Positions 23,060-36,839 of a DNA stretch of 64,000 nucleotides are shown here, in pieces. Source of the DNA: Apricaphanius iberus (Eukaryota; Chordata; Actinopteri; Cyprinodontiformes; Aphaniidae); NCBI GenBank assembly GCA_028564705.1, contig JAPXFQ010000344.1, positions 67,001-131,000 on the forward strand, in the 5' to 3' direction. The position numbers were made by a program, and so were the translations under genes. Position 1 is the stretch's first letter. Every line of letters starts with the position of its first letter. The notes beneath the pieces are model-generated. The model was not told where the DNA came from, made no database searches, and worked only from the letters and a program-made list of their open reading frames with translations.

Positions 23060-23935
23060 CTCATGTTTGTATTGAAAAGATTGAAAATAAATACAGTAAA
23101 TAATGTGTTTTTACATTTATTTTTCACAAATAAAGAAATATATTTGTAAAAGTGGAGGTAAAAGAACAAAAAATACATTTCCACATGTATTTATTTTTCC
23201 ATAAATAAATAATACATGTATTTGAAAGGTAGAAATAAATAAATAAACCAAAAAAAATATTTTCACATCTATTTGTCCATAAATAAATAATTACATTGGA
23301 AAAAGTGGAAGTTAAAAAAAAGTTACGAAATAAACAAAAAATAAAAATGTATTTCCACATTTATTTTCCACAAATAAATCAATGTATTTGAAAAAATGGA
23401 TTTGAATAAACAACAAAAGAAAATGTATTTCCACATGCATTTATTTTTTTCATAAATAAATAAATGTAGTTGAAAACTGGAAGTAAATCAATGAGAAAAA
23501 AAAAAATTGCAGGTGTATATATTTTTCTATAAATAAATGCATGTATTTGAAAAAGTGGAGCTAAATAAGCAAAATGAAATTTATTTCCATATTATATTTA
23601 TTTTTTCATGAATAAATAAATGTAGTTGGAAACTGGAAGTAAATCAATGAGAAAATAACCAAAAAATAAAGTATTTCCAAATGTATTTATTTACCATAAA
23701 TAATTGAATTATGAATATATTGGAAGAACTGGAAGTAAATAAATGACAAAATAAACAAAACAAATTCCATTTCTATTTATTTTTCCATGAATAAATGTTG
23801 TTGGAAACTGGAAGTAAATAAATTAGTATATAAACAATAAAAAATGCTTTTCCACATTTAATTATTTTTCCATAAATTAATAGATTAATGTTTTTGAAAG
23901 AGTGGAAATAAAAAATGTTGGCAAATAAATAATAA
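23060..23935. repeat. AT-rich tandem array, about 75-100-bp units
   Basis: Units alternate TTTCCACATGTATTTATTTT and CATAAATAAATAAATGT with TTGAAAAAGTGGAAGTAAAT. Landmarks TTCCACA or variants fall near 23181, 23264, 23356, 23431, 23586, 23668, 23767 and 23850. Each unit is partly self-complementary (ATTTATTTTCC and CATAAATAAAT), so single strands could form hairpins. No coding. Confidence 0.85.
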
Positions 23936-25879
23936 CTTTCAGTTTGGGCAGTTCAGTCCTCCACAGTGGCAGCTTAAAAACAAGAAGGGTGGGCGGGGTC
24001 TGCAATTGTTAGTTTGTATAAAGGTGACAGAGTCTCCGCTGATATCGAACCAGACCCAGAATAAACGGGTCGCTTCGGGGACCAGACGTGAGGGTTTGGA
24101 CCCAAATGAGGTGAAATCCTCGGACTGTTCGGTTCCTTCATGGTGGGGTTCCTGCTGAACATACCCAGTCATTTCTGAAGCTGCTGCAGGAATTTACAGA
24201 TCAAAACTCTGAGCGTGTGCCGAAAACATGAAGCAGATGATTAGCAAAGTTCAGCGCATTTTTCTCCTCAGGATCTAATTGTGGAAATGTATTTTCACCC
24301 AGAGACGTGGCTCGTTGCCTGTTGCTGCAGCCGCTTTCGTATGCAGCGCTGCAGGAGGTCAGCGCTGAGGTTCCACCTCAGAATCCTGATGAGGCTTCGC
24401 AGGTTCCAGCAGATAAAGCTGGATTCCTCCTGCAGGACGCATCCGGGTTGAGGTTCCTCCCGACCCGGTTCTGTCTGGAGGAACTACTTCCTGCTTCGGC
24501 AATTATATTCCTTCAAAACCTTTTTATTTTCTGCAGGTTAGTCTCCAAAAACACAATTACGGTCGGCAATCTGACACTTTATCAGCCATGTTGAGCCTTG
24601 GGATCATTGTCTTGTTCTGGTTCTGTCCATCCTGGTCAAACATCTCCATTCTTATCCGAATACTTTCTGCCTTTTTTTTCTAGACAACCTTTCAATCTGC
24701 ATATCATACATGTTTGAAAAGTTATGAGTCTTGAGATTCTTAAGATCTTTGCCAATCAAGGATACAATCAATCACCTTTGTAGCCTCGTATCAGCGCCAT
24801 GTTGAACATAAACGGTCGTTTGGCATCCACAAGGGTCCATGTTGGTCCACAACAAGTCTTACATCATCAATCCAACATAAATGGGCAGTTTAAACTTTGG
24901 ATTAAATTCCTTCCTTGCTAGCATTTCCTGTTAGCTTCCGTTAGCGAGATTAGCCACCACGCATGACCAGAAGTGCTAGATTCTCATTCATCCAGGTCAT
25001 GGTTATCTCAAGGAAATTTCAATCGAACGCAAATTACCAAGTCCATTTCGATTGAAATTTCCTTCACATTCACATCTTAGGTGTGTTTTTCAAACCAATC
25101 ACAGGACAGAATAATGATGATTGGCACATTTACTAGCCAATGGACTACGCAGATATCGTACACGAGGGGCGGGCTTTACCACAGGACGTGACACTAAGGC
25201 GTAAATGAACTTATCCAAACACAGATGTTATGTTATTACACATAGTTACGCAACAGTAGGCTGCTTTTTAAGCTGGTATTTATAGAAGACAAACAGGGAG
25301 ACGTAAAAATGTAATCTTTTCCACTATACTATATCGCTCTTGTCCTCTGATTGGTGTTTTCCTTCAGACCCTAGCCATGCCTCGACTCCAAATGGTTCAA
25401 GAAAAGCTTTTATTTTAATTTGGGTATACGGTTTTAAAATATTCAGGTTGAAAACTGCACTAATGTTGAGAGGTTTTCACAAAAATGTCCAATTATGACA
25501 GATCAGGGGTTGAGTTTTTTTTATACATATAGTTTTTTTTGGTTTATTTGGCTAAACTAACAGGCTTTTGCACATCTGAGCCAGCCATTGAACCTTCAGT
25601 GACATTGGTTTTTATCAGTATTGGGAATTATTGTTTAGACCATATCGTTATATCGGATATTGGTAAAAAAAAAAAAAAAAGCCAATATCAAACATCTTTA
25701 ATTATAACCTGTTTTTTTATCCCAAAGGTCAAAATGATGGACCCCCCCCCCCCCCAAAAAAAAAAAAGTGTAGCTTGATGGGTGTCAGATAGTTTGGAGG
25801 TGACCTTTGACCATAGATGCTTTAAGGTGATCAGGAGATCCATACTCCCGTTTTCCTCCTAAATCCAGTGGGAACTGTT
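23936..25879. other. Non-coding stretch, mostly nothing recognised
   Basis: Ordinary sequence. It contains a hairpin at 25010-25064 and homopolymer runs of A and C near 25665 and 25742. No domain was seen in the minus frames at 23939-24172 or the plus frame at 24307-24594. Confidence 0.5.
25010..25064. repeat. 18-bp hairpin
   Basis: AAGGAAATTTCAATCGAA (25010-25027) and its exact complement TTCGATTGAAATTTCCTT (25047-25064) are separated by 19 bases. Upstream TTCTCATTCATCCAGGTCAT is a word found in a widespread fish foldback repeat, so this is likely a fragment of one. Confidence 0.85.
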
Positions 25880-26480
25880 GAATTAAAAAAATATCATAAG
25901 TAATTCTGTGCATGTTCAAAACAGAGACAAGGAACCAATTTCCAGTTTAACATTTATTTTGAACAGATTAACAAATTGCAGTTTTACAGAGGAACTTGCC
26001 CCCGTAATTTCCTCTGTGGTCCAGATTTAAAGAAATCTGAACAATTAAATGATCTTCATTTCACAGCTTTATAGACAACCGGGCCTCTAGGCGTTTCTAA
26101 TCTCTCCAATCAGAACATTTTCAAACAGTGTCTGAGCCATGATTTGCTGTCAGAGAATCCTGGAGTCAGAAGATGAGTCGTCTCTGTTCTGGGTCAAAGG
26201 TTCATTATAAAGATTTATGGTTAAATGGCTATCTGCTTCTCTAAAACTTTTCTCCCAGTTTCTTATCTAAACATCCTGCTTTTACAACATGCCATAAACT
26301 TTAGCCAAAAGTTTTACGACTTAAAAGCTTAGCCCCATAAACAATACTGACAAACATACCTTTACCATCATGCAAGCTAATTAAAACAGACTTTTACTTT
26401 CTGAACACCAACCAAAGACTATACAAACATATTCAATACGAGACCGTTGCACAAAGTAGCCCCAAAAAATATGAGTCACG
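25880..26480. repeat. Dispersed repeat G, copy 1
   Basis: Collinear with 50160-50720: GTGCATGTTCAA, CAGAGACAAGGA, CCAATTTCCAGTT, AACAGATTAACA, GCAGTTTTACAGAG, CTTTATAGACA, CAATCAGAAC, CATCCTG, TTTTACA and TTAAAAGCTTA occur in the same order and spacing. Roughly 70-75 percent alike by eye. No coding capacity and no clear ends; it could be an old LTR or a 3' end of a retroelement. Confidence 0.75.
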
Positions 26481-27290
26481 ACAGAACTAAACATCTTTAT
26501 GGGTTCTGATTATTCATCAGCATTAGTTTCACTCTAAATCATACGTAATGTAGAAGTGAGGCCATGCTTGTAATAAAAACTGATCTTTTGGAACAATAAC
26601 TTTTCCGTTCAGATGAATTCCTCCTTTGTTCCCGTCCCACGTCCACAGCTTCTGTCCTCTTTAAAAATAGATCAGCTGGCGGCGTTCCTGCAGCCTGAGC
26701 TTCCAGCAGGGACTTTCCTCACTGATCCAGGAGTATTCTCTACATTAGCCTCACTTTAGAGCCAATCCTGGCGGAGCGAGCTGCCAGGCCTCGTTCTCCC
26801 TCCGCTCGAGTCGAGCCAAAGAGGCCAGCCAACAGAGATCGCAGCGTCCAGCTCACGCGTCCGTCCGCCCACCGCCGTCCTCTTGTAGCAGCCTTCCTCC
26901 TCTCCATCACCAGGAATTCCCTCCGCTTCCACGTCCGAGAGGCGGCTGTGGACGAGGCCTCTATCGGCTTCCACGAACCCTTCTGTGGGCAGCTGGGAAA
27001 CCGAAAGTGGGACATGTTGGCTTTCCTAGATAGCTGGTGCTCCTTCGTCTTCCCAGCCGACTGGTTGGTGTCCGTTCATGGCTGCTGGGCTCAGACACGA
27101 AGGGGAAACCAGATGCGTCAGGACTGGCTCCGGTTGCAGATGGTCTGATGTTACAGGATGCACCTGAACGCGCCTTAACCCCCAGATCCACATGGCACCA
27201 TGACAGCAGAGCGGTGATTCTCTCAGCGTTCGGTGCTCTTTATGTCCCAAAGGCTAACCACAAGATTTACATTTAAAGCACAGCAAAGAA
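26481..27290. other. GC-rich patch, no gene recognised
   Basis: 26640-27250 is clearly richer in GC and CpG than its surroundings, with overlapping frames on both strands (for example 26740-27015 minus, Arg-rich, and 27037-27276 plus). Neither resembles a known family nor shows flanking splice sites that convince me. Confidence 0.4.
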
Positions 27291-30200
27291 TACGTTTTAA
27301 AGAAACTACAGTATATTCTTTAGCACTATGACAAACAAATGTATTATAAAAGTTTTATGAGTTTCTAGTGAGTTAAGGTCAGCCAAATAATCATTATACG
27401 TTCCCCCTTTTATCAAAGTTGCTTTTTTAGTGAATTAAATATAAATGTAATGTATCAGAAGTGGTTTCTGGTAATATAATTATGTATCTGTCTTCTTTGG
27501 CCTAAATTTAAAAATATAAATAAAAAATATTAGTTATGTATGAAAAACCAATCTCCACCTTTATGAAAATTAATTGTTAATTTAAACTTTTTTAGTAAAA
27601 GGAGGAAAGTGTTTTCAAACTTTCCGACTTAGCCCATATTTTATTGTTTTTATCATCAAACTGTCACGTCGGGCTCAACTTTCAACGCTATTGCATGTGA
27701 AAATCATACATATTATTGGTTTTCTAAAAGCTAATGATTGTCCAAAAGAAAATATATACATTTCTTATTTTTACTAGCTAATGTGGACCTAATGGCTACT
27801 TTTAGCTAAAATCGTCAACACCATGACAAAAACTGCTTTAAAAAAAACAAAATAGCAAAAAATATGCTTAATGTTTGAAATTTTTTTGCCCAAAGTGAAT
27901 AAACAGAAATTGTAAAATACAGCAGCACAGTACATAAGTTTACAAAGTATGTACAGGGACAGATATAACGTCTGAATGACACTAAAATACTTGATTTCTT
28001 GCATTTCAGTGTTGTAAACAAGTAACATGAGTTATTTAAAAGCAAAAAAAAAAACATATATTTTACGCTTTTTTAACTTTACAGTAAAACAACAGGATCT
28101 GGTGTTGCCAAGATGGCACCATAAAATTACGGGGAAAATATTTTTACTTTTGTGGCAAGATGGATTTCTTTTTGTATTTGATTTTATGGTTAAAAATGGT
28201 GCAAGACTCAATGTTTTACTGTAGAAAAAAATGTTTTTACTTAAAGAATAGATAAAATGTAATCCTAAATTGCAGATAAAAATAATCTATAAAACATTTG
28301 AGCCGCTAAAAAAAGTAATTTTTCCAAGTAAATCACGAAATAAATATCAAAACATAACTTTATTCTATAAAAATTGCCATAACTTACTCATAAGTTAAAG
28401 ATGAAATTTCATTTCAAGATCTGAAAGATTAATATAGTGAAACATTTTTACCTATTATGAGTAAAAAGGTGTTAGTTCTGTTGATTTTAGAGTCAATGAT
28501 TTATTAAACAATTAATTGTTTTAATATTTTCTACTATTTACAAACATGGTTTTATCTAAAAGTGTCATAATTGTGAACTTCACAGTCTTTTCTTACAGTG
28601 TAGTTTCTCAAAGTTTCAAATAATCCATTAGATAAAATGTTCAGAAACTATTTCTTGTTAACAGCCTTTGTCGGTTTTCCAGTTGCTACTGGTGAATTCT
28701 GGGTTGGTTTCTGCTGAATATCGGACCTGCTGAGTATAAAGGGTTCTAAACTCAGATAATATATATAATGTGTTCCTCCTCACTTCCTTTGCTTCCTCTC
28801 CTCTTCCTGTATCGTCTCGGAGAGTGTGGCTCCTCTCCACGCTTGCTGCGCCGATCAGACTTTCATTAGACGTCGTAAACGTGACGAGCTCCCGGTGCGC
28901 CTCAGGAGGATCCGCGTTCATTAGTCCGTAAATCACAGTTTACGAATGCTGATTGCAGGACATATGGTCCGGATTAAACGCTGAGCATCGCTAACTCGTT
29001 GATGGGAGACGATCCTGGAGAATGATGCGTCCTTCGCTGGAGTTTCTGAGTGGAGCCAGACCAAATCACGCTCCTGGTCGGGGGTTTAACTGAAAGCTTT
29101 TCCACCTTTAATGATCCCAAACAGCTCAGCTGGAAAACCAAGCACCATGTTAGATGGGCAGGAGCTTCAGCCTCATTCTACCTATGTATAAAAATTCTCC
29201 TCATACATAATGTTCCTCACAAGAAGATGAGATGAGTGGAGTTCAGACACCATGATAGCGACATCTAGTGTATCTAGGTTGTGGTTGCAACAATAAAAAC
29301 ATCATTCCAGCTGTTGGGTTGCCAGATTCGCTGCCGATACGCCCAGTGACCAAACTGAACTCTGTCCAGTGAGGAATGTATCGTAGAGGACGGCTAATGT
29401 TTGCACAGTTAGCTAGTGAGTTAGCTTACCAATCCAGGAGGAAAGTCGCTGTTTCCGCGTGTGTTTGATGTCGTAGAAATGTTTTATGTGGGCCCATCTA
29501 CCTAAAGATAGTCTAGTTTCTGTTCTTCTGCGGTCACAACTTTTCTGAGACGGATAACGATATCTCCGGAGCTCTAAAGTAGCTGCTTCACTTGCTAACT
29601 CCACCATTTTTCTATTCTCCACACTTCTAAAATGTATTTATGTAGCTTTTCATAAAAAATGTCCCATATTCAACCTTTAGCTTTTCATGTATTCTCAACC
29701 AGGTTGAAAACTCCAACAGCCAAATATGTAACCAACTGACAAAACCTGCAATTCCCACCTCATCCACTAGGGGCTGGCTCCAGAATGGAGCAACTTCCCA
29801 TTGACTCCCATTATAAAAATGCCAACTTCACAGCAGAAATAAACACGTCTACAGCCTGGTTAAAAAAAATAAAATACATTTTAGGGTTAAAAGGTCGGGT
29901 TTATCGTCATGACAACTCTAAGGGGGTTGAATTTATTTTATAACTCATCTGTTCGACAGGTCTAGGTTGAGCCGTCTAGTACTGGTGGCTAGCAGCTAGC
30001 TCGAGGGAAGGCCGCAGCCTCGGTCTAACGTTAACAGTCTTTGCTGTTTTATTTCTCTGAACTTAAGCATCAGGTGTGTCCATAGACTGTAAAAAAGAAT
30101 AGACAGCGCCTCCTCAGTCCTTCCCGTTTACCAGAATGACTTTCATGGGGGAATTCATGGCGGATTCACAGACTCCTCCTCCCCAGCTCTGACGAAGCAT

Positions 30201-30879
30201 GTTCCTAAAAAGGGCACAGGGGCGGGATCTTCACTGTAGACTCTGCCATCGCGGGGCGTTTATGGGCGTGTAGTTCGGTCCTAATCCCGCCCATTCTGCT
30301 CCCGCATCTTTAGCTCTGATGCTAAACTTGGCTAGCTAAGCTAAAGGCTAATAGCCCCATACCTGACTGCTGCGGTATCTGCGCTCCTCCGACAGTTCTC
30401 CTGTTTCTAAAACCTCAAAAGGTAAGAACTAGTAACTTGAAAATATTATTAAAATGTAGTGTTACTATAATTGATTTAAAATTAAAGAGCCTGTCAATCA
30501 AAGTCCGGCCCCCTCATTAATTATGCAAGATTTCAAAAAATTATCTTACGAAAACCAGCCTGGTGCCCAGCTTTTTTATGAGCCCAGCGTTATCTCAGGA
30601 AGAATATGTAGCCATAGAAAGTTTTTTAAAAATGGGCACCAGGCATTAAAGTTGTTTTTAACGTGTCTAAAGTCCAATGCTTTTCAATGGGGGCCTAGCG
30701 GCCAAATGGAGGTACTACAGCAATGGAGGAGCAATGGCGGCCTCCATGGTACACGTTCACAAAGCAGAGCAGCCGGCGGCCATTGGGTGTTTCCCCGATG
30801 TTTATTTGTTTTATTTTTATTGGACGATGATGGCTTGCTGTGGTACTGACTGCAGAAACAGACTTTTTTTGTGCGTGTA
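27291..30879. other. AT-rich then mixed non-coding stretch
   Basis: 27290-28620 is AT-rich with chance hydrophobic minus frames at 27789-28057. It includes TTTACAGTAAAACAACAGG, a word seen in fish MITEs. 28620-29700 is plain. 29750-30460 contains words common in fish dispersed repeats (CCATTGACTCCCATTATAAA, CCATAGACTGTAAAAAAG). No exon recognised. Confidence 0.4.
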
Positions 30880-31140
30880 AGATAACGCGGCTTGGTCCAA
30901 AATGGGTTGAAATGATCATATTTCTTATTTACTTTACATTTTGTTTTGTTTCAAATTCGCATAGTTTTTGTGAAAGCCAAGGACCAACAAGAATGTATGC
31001 TTTTACGTGAGAAAACTATGGAATTAACCACCATGGTAAATTCAAGTGGTAGCAGTCATTCAAACGTGGTTTTCTCGCTAAAAGCGTCCACCAACCACCG
31101 TTAGCGCCGGGTTAGCTTAGTTAGCTGGTAACTACATAGA
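30880..31140 (-). repeat. Dispersed repeat H, copy 1 (inverted)
   Basis: On the minus strand it reads in the same order as 36890-37140 and 61580-61835: a GCTAAC-rich start, GTTGGTCCTTGGCTTTCAC, AAAACTATGCGAATTTG, GATCATTTCAACCCATTTT and GCGTTATC. Ends are not defined. Confidence 0.65.
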
Positions 31141-31965
31141 GAAACAAATCACGGAAGCTTCGGCCATATAAGTATTTGTTCTCACCACTGTATGTCACTT
31201 TGGGCTTGGTGTTCTTGTACGACTGCAGTCCTGTATTAGGATGTTTTTGGCTACAATTACACTGTGGGCAAAAGCGCAACAACTTTTTTTTGCCTATATC
31301 AGATTTTTTTTTTTTTTTTTGGGATGACTGAACGGAACAAATCCACTAAATAAAATATGTATCCGATGTTTTTGTAAACGACTTTAGTCCGAATGGCCTT
31401 GTTGCGTTAAAACGGACTTGTACGTCCCGACACAAGATAGATATACAAATCTGTGCCGGAGGAGGCAAACACTTGAAAAAACAAGACGGATATCTTTCTC
31501 TTTCTCTCCTCCAGCCGTCGTGTCTGACGCGGTTTCTGATGCAGCTACTTCAGCGGCGCTGCAGCTCGAACTGTCCTCTGAAGGCCGCAGAGGGCCGCTT
31601 CATTGTTCTCTGGAAACAGCTATCTGTTGGAAACACGGCCGGGCGACATTTGGAGAGGCCGCAGAGAGCCCGCCGCTGTTAAGAGGCCTGGTTATGTGGG
31701 GGAGAGATACTGAGAGCCTGGAGCGGATCCACTCCACGCTCGAGTGTTTGACTGCAGCTTTTAGCACGAAGCTGCTGCTCTAGGCAGCAGTTTGAGTCCA
31801 AATCCAGCGAGTTTTCACCAGAAAGCGCTCGATCAATACAGACGTGTGAGCAGCTTCACAAACAATGAATGAGCTGCTTTTTGCTGCTCGGCGCTAAATG
31901 GACAGACGGCTTCGAGTGGAGAGAGCTGGCTCGGCAGGGGGAGAGGAGGGGTGCACAATCATAGT
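31141..31965. other. Non-coding stretch, nothing recognised
   Basis: Contains a run of T at about 31305-31320 and a plus frame at 31418-31783 that is alanine/serine/leucine-rich without recognisable domain. Confidence 0.45.
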
Positions 31966-33356
31966 TACACTGTCAAACGTTAACAGCAATGACGTGGGTT
32001 ATTTAGCCTGTCATAAGATAAACAAAAAGTGGTAATATTTGCATCTATTTTAGTTATTCATTTCTAAATGTCACTGTTTCTACCTAAATATTTAGCTCAA
32101 AATGAAACATTTAGCTCATCAACTTAATATTTCATGTACAAACTAAATATTTAACTTCAAACTAAGTAGTTAGCAAGCTAAACATTTAGCTAGCATGCTC
32201 AACTGGCTAAAAAATAAGCTAATTATTGACTTTGCGTGCTAACTTACTTTGAATATGAATATTTAGCTAGCAAGCTAAACTGGCCTTGTAAATAATAAGC
32301 TTAGAGCAAATTATTTAGGTAGCAATCGAAATATTTTGTTTGAAGATAAATATTTAGATAGCAAGCTAAACTGAAGTGCTAAATAATAAGCGTAGAGCGA
32401 ATTATTTAGTTAGCATTCTGAATATTTGGTTTGAACATAAATATATAGCCAGCAACCTGAACGTTCCTGTTAAATAATAAGCTTAGAGCTAATTATTTAG
32501 TTAGCAAGCTAAATGTTTAGTTTGAAGATAAATATTTAGATAGAAAGCTAAACTGACCTCCTAAATAATAAGCATAGAGATAATTATTTACAAGCTAAAC
32601 TGGCAAGCTACAAAATAAGTTTAGAACTTATTATTTAATTAACAAGCTAAATATTTGGTTTGAAGATACATATTTAGCCAGCAAGCTGAACTGGCTAGCT
32701 ACATACTAGGTTTGCAGCTAATTATCTAGTTAGTATCCTAAATATTTTGTTTGAAGATAAATATCTAGCTAGCCAGCTATATGGGCCAGCTAAATACTTA
32801 GCTTAGAGCTATTTATTTAGTTAACAAGCTAAATGTCTTTATTTGAAGCTAAATGTTTAGCTAGAAAGCTAAACTGGGAAGCTAAATAATAAACTTAGAG
32901 CTAATTATTTAGTTAGCAAGCTAAATATTTAGCTAGCAAACTAAAATGCCTTGCTAAATAATTGGTTTAGAGCTAAATATTTAGCTAACATCCAAATTTG
33001 TAGCGAACTTCCAAAATAAAAGCTGGGTTTTGCACATCTTATTGTTTATTTTTGTTCTGATATGTTCAACTTTTTAGCTTAAAACACAGAAAGAACCGGT
33101 GTTAAGGTAATATGGACATTTACTGATGGATTTACAGCAGCATGAGTTCATATTAGGATGACTCAGCTTTTATTTTGATAGTCCACTTCCACTTCTTGGT
33201 AAGAGATTTTGTTAAAATTTTAGCTCAAAGCTAAATATTTATCTAGCCAGCTAACCTTGCGAGCTAATTATTTAGCTTAGAGATAAATACGGCATTTTTT
33301 TTATATAACGACGCGCTGAAAACAAGTATTTTTGTTCGTTTGTGACTGTGTAACTT
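31966..33356. repeat. Snap-back AAATATTTAGC family, copy F4 (both ends present)
   Basis: Left end AGTTACACTGTCAAACGTTA and right end TGTGACTGTGTAACTTTAT are inverted repeats. A long left arm of units such as GCTAAATATTTAGC, AGCTTAGAGCTAATTATTTA and TTTGAAGATAAATATTTAG spans 32080-32995. The core runs 33005-33200 (CTTCCAAAATAAAAGCTGGG to TTTTATTTTGATAGTCCACT), followed by a short right arm. This is the clearest complete copy. No 8-bp or TTAA duplication is evident at the ends. Confidence 0.8.
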
Positions 33357-35687
33357 TATAAAAAATTCAGTTCTGCACTCAGACTGTCAGAAACAAAAAG
33401 GTCCTGCTCTTCCAGAAAATGTCACTGTTTTTCAGGAGAACATCTTCACCACTTAATGACCATAGAAGAAGAAGTTTAAAAGAAAAAGCTTTGGCGTCCC
33501 AAAAAAATAGCTGAAAGCATGAGGGCTGAAAGGCGTTCAGAGGAATAATGTGAGCAAATGACTCCAAACAGGTTAAAAACGTCGCCTGGAGGAGTGTAAT
33601 GGTCCTCATTTATCACATTTGGTTCCAGAATAATGGAATTAGAACAAATGAACAAAGCTTCATTTGTTTCACATCCTCTCACCTGAAAAACACAGTGGAG
33701 TGCTCCCCTTCGGAGTTCAGAGCCTCTTCCATAGTCATGAGGGTCCTGCTTGTGGGGGTTAAGGAGGAGCTGATGTGTCAACATCTGGATTTACTTTAAA
33801 AAACAAACAAAAAAACTACAGGTTAAAAAAAATAAGCTTTAAGTTCAGGCATTGGCCTTGTCAAATCACAATAATGACACACCAACTCTTCAGAATAAAA
33901 GTTTTATACAGGGTGCCAAACGGATTCACAGGTTAAACTCGAAAATTTAGAATGTTGTGCAAAAATCTCAGATAATAAAAATATTGTGAAAAGCTGTGAA
34001 AAAACTTTTACAGTCTGGTAAAAAAAAAAAAAAAAGTTATTTGTAACTATAATTACGTTTTCAATGCAAGATGCCCAACACTGCCAGCGTTATCATGTGC
34101 ACTCAAGGTGCGTTTAGAGACGGCTCGGAAAAAAATATTTTCCAGTGTATTAAATGGAAGTAACAGCTGGATAAAAAGAGCAGGGGGACATGTCTCACGC
34201 GTACGTACGTCCATGCTGGGAACCGTGGGAACTGTGGAGACGTGCGGTTCCCTTCAGGAGGGGTTATTTCCATCACCTGGTCCGCTCCTCATTTAGAAGC
34301 ACGAAAAATAGAAATGAAAATGATGTTTTTCCTGATAAGAAACACTAACCTTCAGCTTACATCCTTGAGGGACAGCAGGTGGCGCTGATTAAGCACCTGC
34401 TGGTGTCTACCATCGTTTGCTGGACTCTACCAGGTGTGGATTGTGATCTTTCTTGATTGATTAGTTTTATAATTTCCCCCTGAACCATTTTGAATAATGC
34501 ATCACCAGTCATTCTTGCACTGCTTTGGTGTGGAGCGCTTTTGACGGGATCCTCCTCCACTCGTGCTGAGAGCATTCCCTTGAAGTTAAAAAAAAAAAAA
34601 AATCTTCAGGATGAACCAATATTTCAGGAACTATCGGGGAAGTTTCATCCTGATGAAAGCTGAGGATCCGACTCCTCCTGCTGCTATCGGTGCAGCTATG
34701 ATTACTAAGAACGGGTCAGGATGAAGCAAATAAAGTGGCATCAGTGTTCTGGACGCACTACTAAAGCAGCTCTGAGCAGCAGCACCTCTTCCTCTGAACT
34801 CATCTTCATTCTGCCTTCATCCGCACCTTCCTCTTCATCTTCGGGTGGCAGCAGCAAGGTGAGGATCAGGCGCTGTAGGACAAATGAATTACCAGCATCA
34901 GATTAGAGAGAAAGAGAGGGCGGCAGAGCTGCTGATGAATTATGGAAGCAGCAGGGGTCCTGATTTAATGACGGACCGTGGAAAAGGCTTTTAATGTGAA
35001 AGGTGAGTAGGTGTGTGTGTTGCTAACATATTTCATTTGACACCCGATTTAAATAAAAGCGTCTCGCTAAGACCCAGAGGTCACTAAGCGTGTCTGGTTA
35101 CGGCCTGTTCTCCCTTTGTGGTGGATTTTAGCCGTTTCCAGATCCAGAAGTTTGGCTCTCAGCCGAGCAGCAACCTGGAGATAAACCAGCACCCTGCAGA
35201 GGCAGCTAAGAGCTCAGCACGGTGAGCCCAGCCTGATTCGCCACCGAGGAGAATCGGGCCTCCTGCAAGATGTTTTGGCATTGTTCGGGCAGGATTTCTG
35301 CTCCAGTTCTGACCAGCTCTGTTAAACAGATGTTCATTAGTGATGGAAGCAGCTAGAAGCCTGAATCTGGGTTTAACTGCACTTACTGTATGAACGAAGC
35401 TCTCAGTACTTCTCCCCGTTTCAGCTAAACACCAGAGCTCAACATGAAGCATTAAAGCCGCTGCTTTCTGGATCTTCTTGTTTCGTATCATCTTGGTTCT
35501 TGTTCTGTCTTCATTTATCTCAAGTTGCTGTCTTACTGGTTAATTTCTCTCATGAAATGTCTGTTTCTTTTGTTTAGTTTTATCCCCTTAAAGTTTATTT
35601 TCTAGATTTTTTTTAGGTAATTTTACTTCTGCCTCCTGATGCTTGTCTCTCCAGTCGGCCCTCGGTCTGAATAATAAAGTTACAAAG
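33357..35687. other. Non-coding stretch, nothing recognised
   Basis: Ordinary composition with poly-A runs near 34020 and 34590. Frames at 33379-33784 overlap on both strands and look like chance. Confidence 0.5.
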
Positions 35688-36430
35688 TCAAAAGTTAACA
35701 GCAATAATTTGGGTTATTTATCCTGTCATGTAATAAATAAATGAAGGGTTCATTTTTCAAAGTCATATTTCCATTCATGTTATGTATTAATCTATAAATG
35801 TCATAGTTTCAAAATAAATATTTATCTTCAAACTAAACATTTAGCTTTTCTACTTAATAATTAGTCCACAAAACAAAATTTAAACTGAAAAGACATAACA
35901 AATTAAATATTTAGTTTGAGTATATAGTTCATATTTAAAGCTTTGTCCAGCTCTACATAGCGCTGACTGCAGTTCCTCTAACGGCCACATGGTTCACTCT
36001 CTGCAAAGTTCTCAGCAAACTACGCAGAGTAACTTTTACGATGCGCAGAAGTGGACGACCAAAATAAAAGCTGTGTCTGGTTAGCATTTGTTTAAACTGC
36101 AGGCCAAAATGAACGTCTCTTCTTTCGTTCTTGGTTTTTACCGATTTGTCTAATATTTCTGCTTAAAAACTTAGGATGAGCTATTTTTGATGGAAATACT
36201 GACATTTACCAATTTACAGCGACAGTGATGAACCAGCAGCAGGCGCTATAGAGTTTTGTTGGACTCATCTTTTGTTTTGATAGTCTACTAGTACTTCTCA
36301 GAACATGCTAATTAGCTAAATATTTAACTCTGAGTTAAATGTTTAGTTGGAAGCTAATTGTTTAGCTTGCTTGATTAGCCTGCTAGCTAAATATTTGGTT
36401 TGAAGCTAATATTTAGTTTGCACACAAACG
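35688..36430. repeat. Snap-back AAATATTTAGC family, copy F5
   Basis: Left end AAAGTTACAAAGTCAAAAGT and TTTGGGTTATTTATCC, a short left arm, core start AAGTGGACGACCAAAATAAA at 36049, core end TTTTGTTTTGATAGTCTACT near 36285 and a brief right arm. The core has a single uninterrupted TTAA at 36173-36176, another empty site for the 196-bp element of copy F2. The right end is lost. Confidence 0.75.
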
Positions 36431-36839
36431 TCTGTTTCTGCTGTGGTTTGACCATAGACTGTGTTTAGATGGACGCCGCGTCCATGACGTCCCTCGTAGT
36501 TTTCTGAAAAGCTAAACTGAAGCCAACTCGCCGCAAATTTTCTAAATGTACCCGTTTTGGCGCAAAGTTCCACCGTTCTTGCCTTTGATCAGCTAGCCTG
36601 ATTGATTTATTACTGATTAGGACCATTACGTAACCCCGAGGCCTAAGCCATGAAGCGATCGTTTCGGCATCTGGTCAATTTTTTTGTGCGAGCCGCAAGC
36701 GATCCACATTATTTCTGGCAGAACGTCACTTGAGACAATCCGGTTAACTGAGTATTAGAGCGTGATTTCGCTGACCCTGACTCATTTTCTAATCGTAATA
36801 TTGGCGGACCAGTGCCGAACCCTAATGTGATCCATTTAT
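36431..36839. other. Non-coding stretch with possible repeat start
   Basis: ACCATAGACTGTGTTTAGATGG at the start is a word common in fish dispersed repeats. No coding signal and no delimited element. Confidence 0.4.

Noticed and set aside
26740..27015. Arg-rich minus frame as an exon of an intronic gene
   Set aside because: No domain, no convincing splice sites, and competing frames overlap it on both strands.
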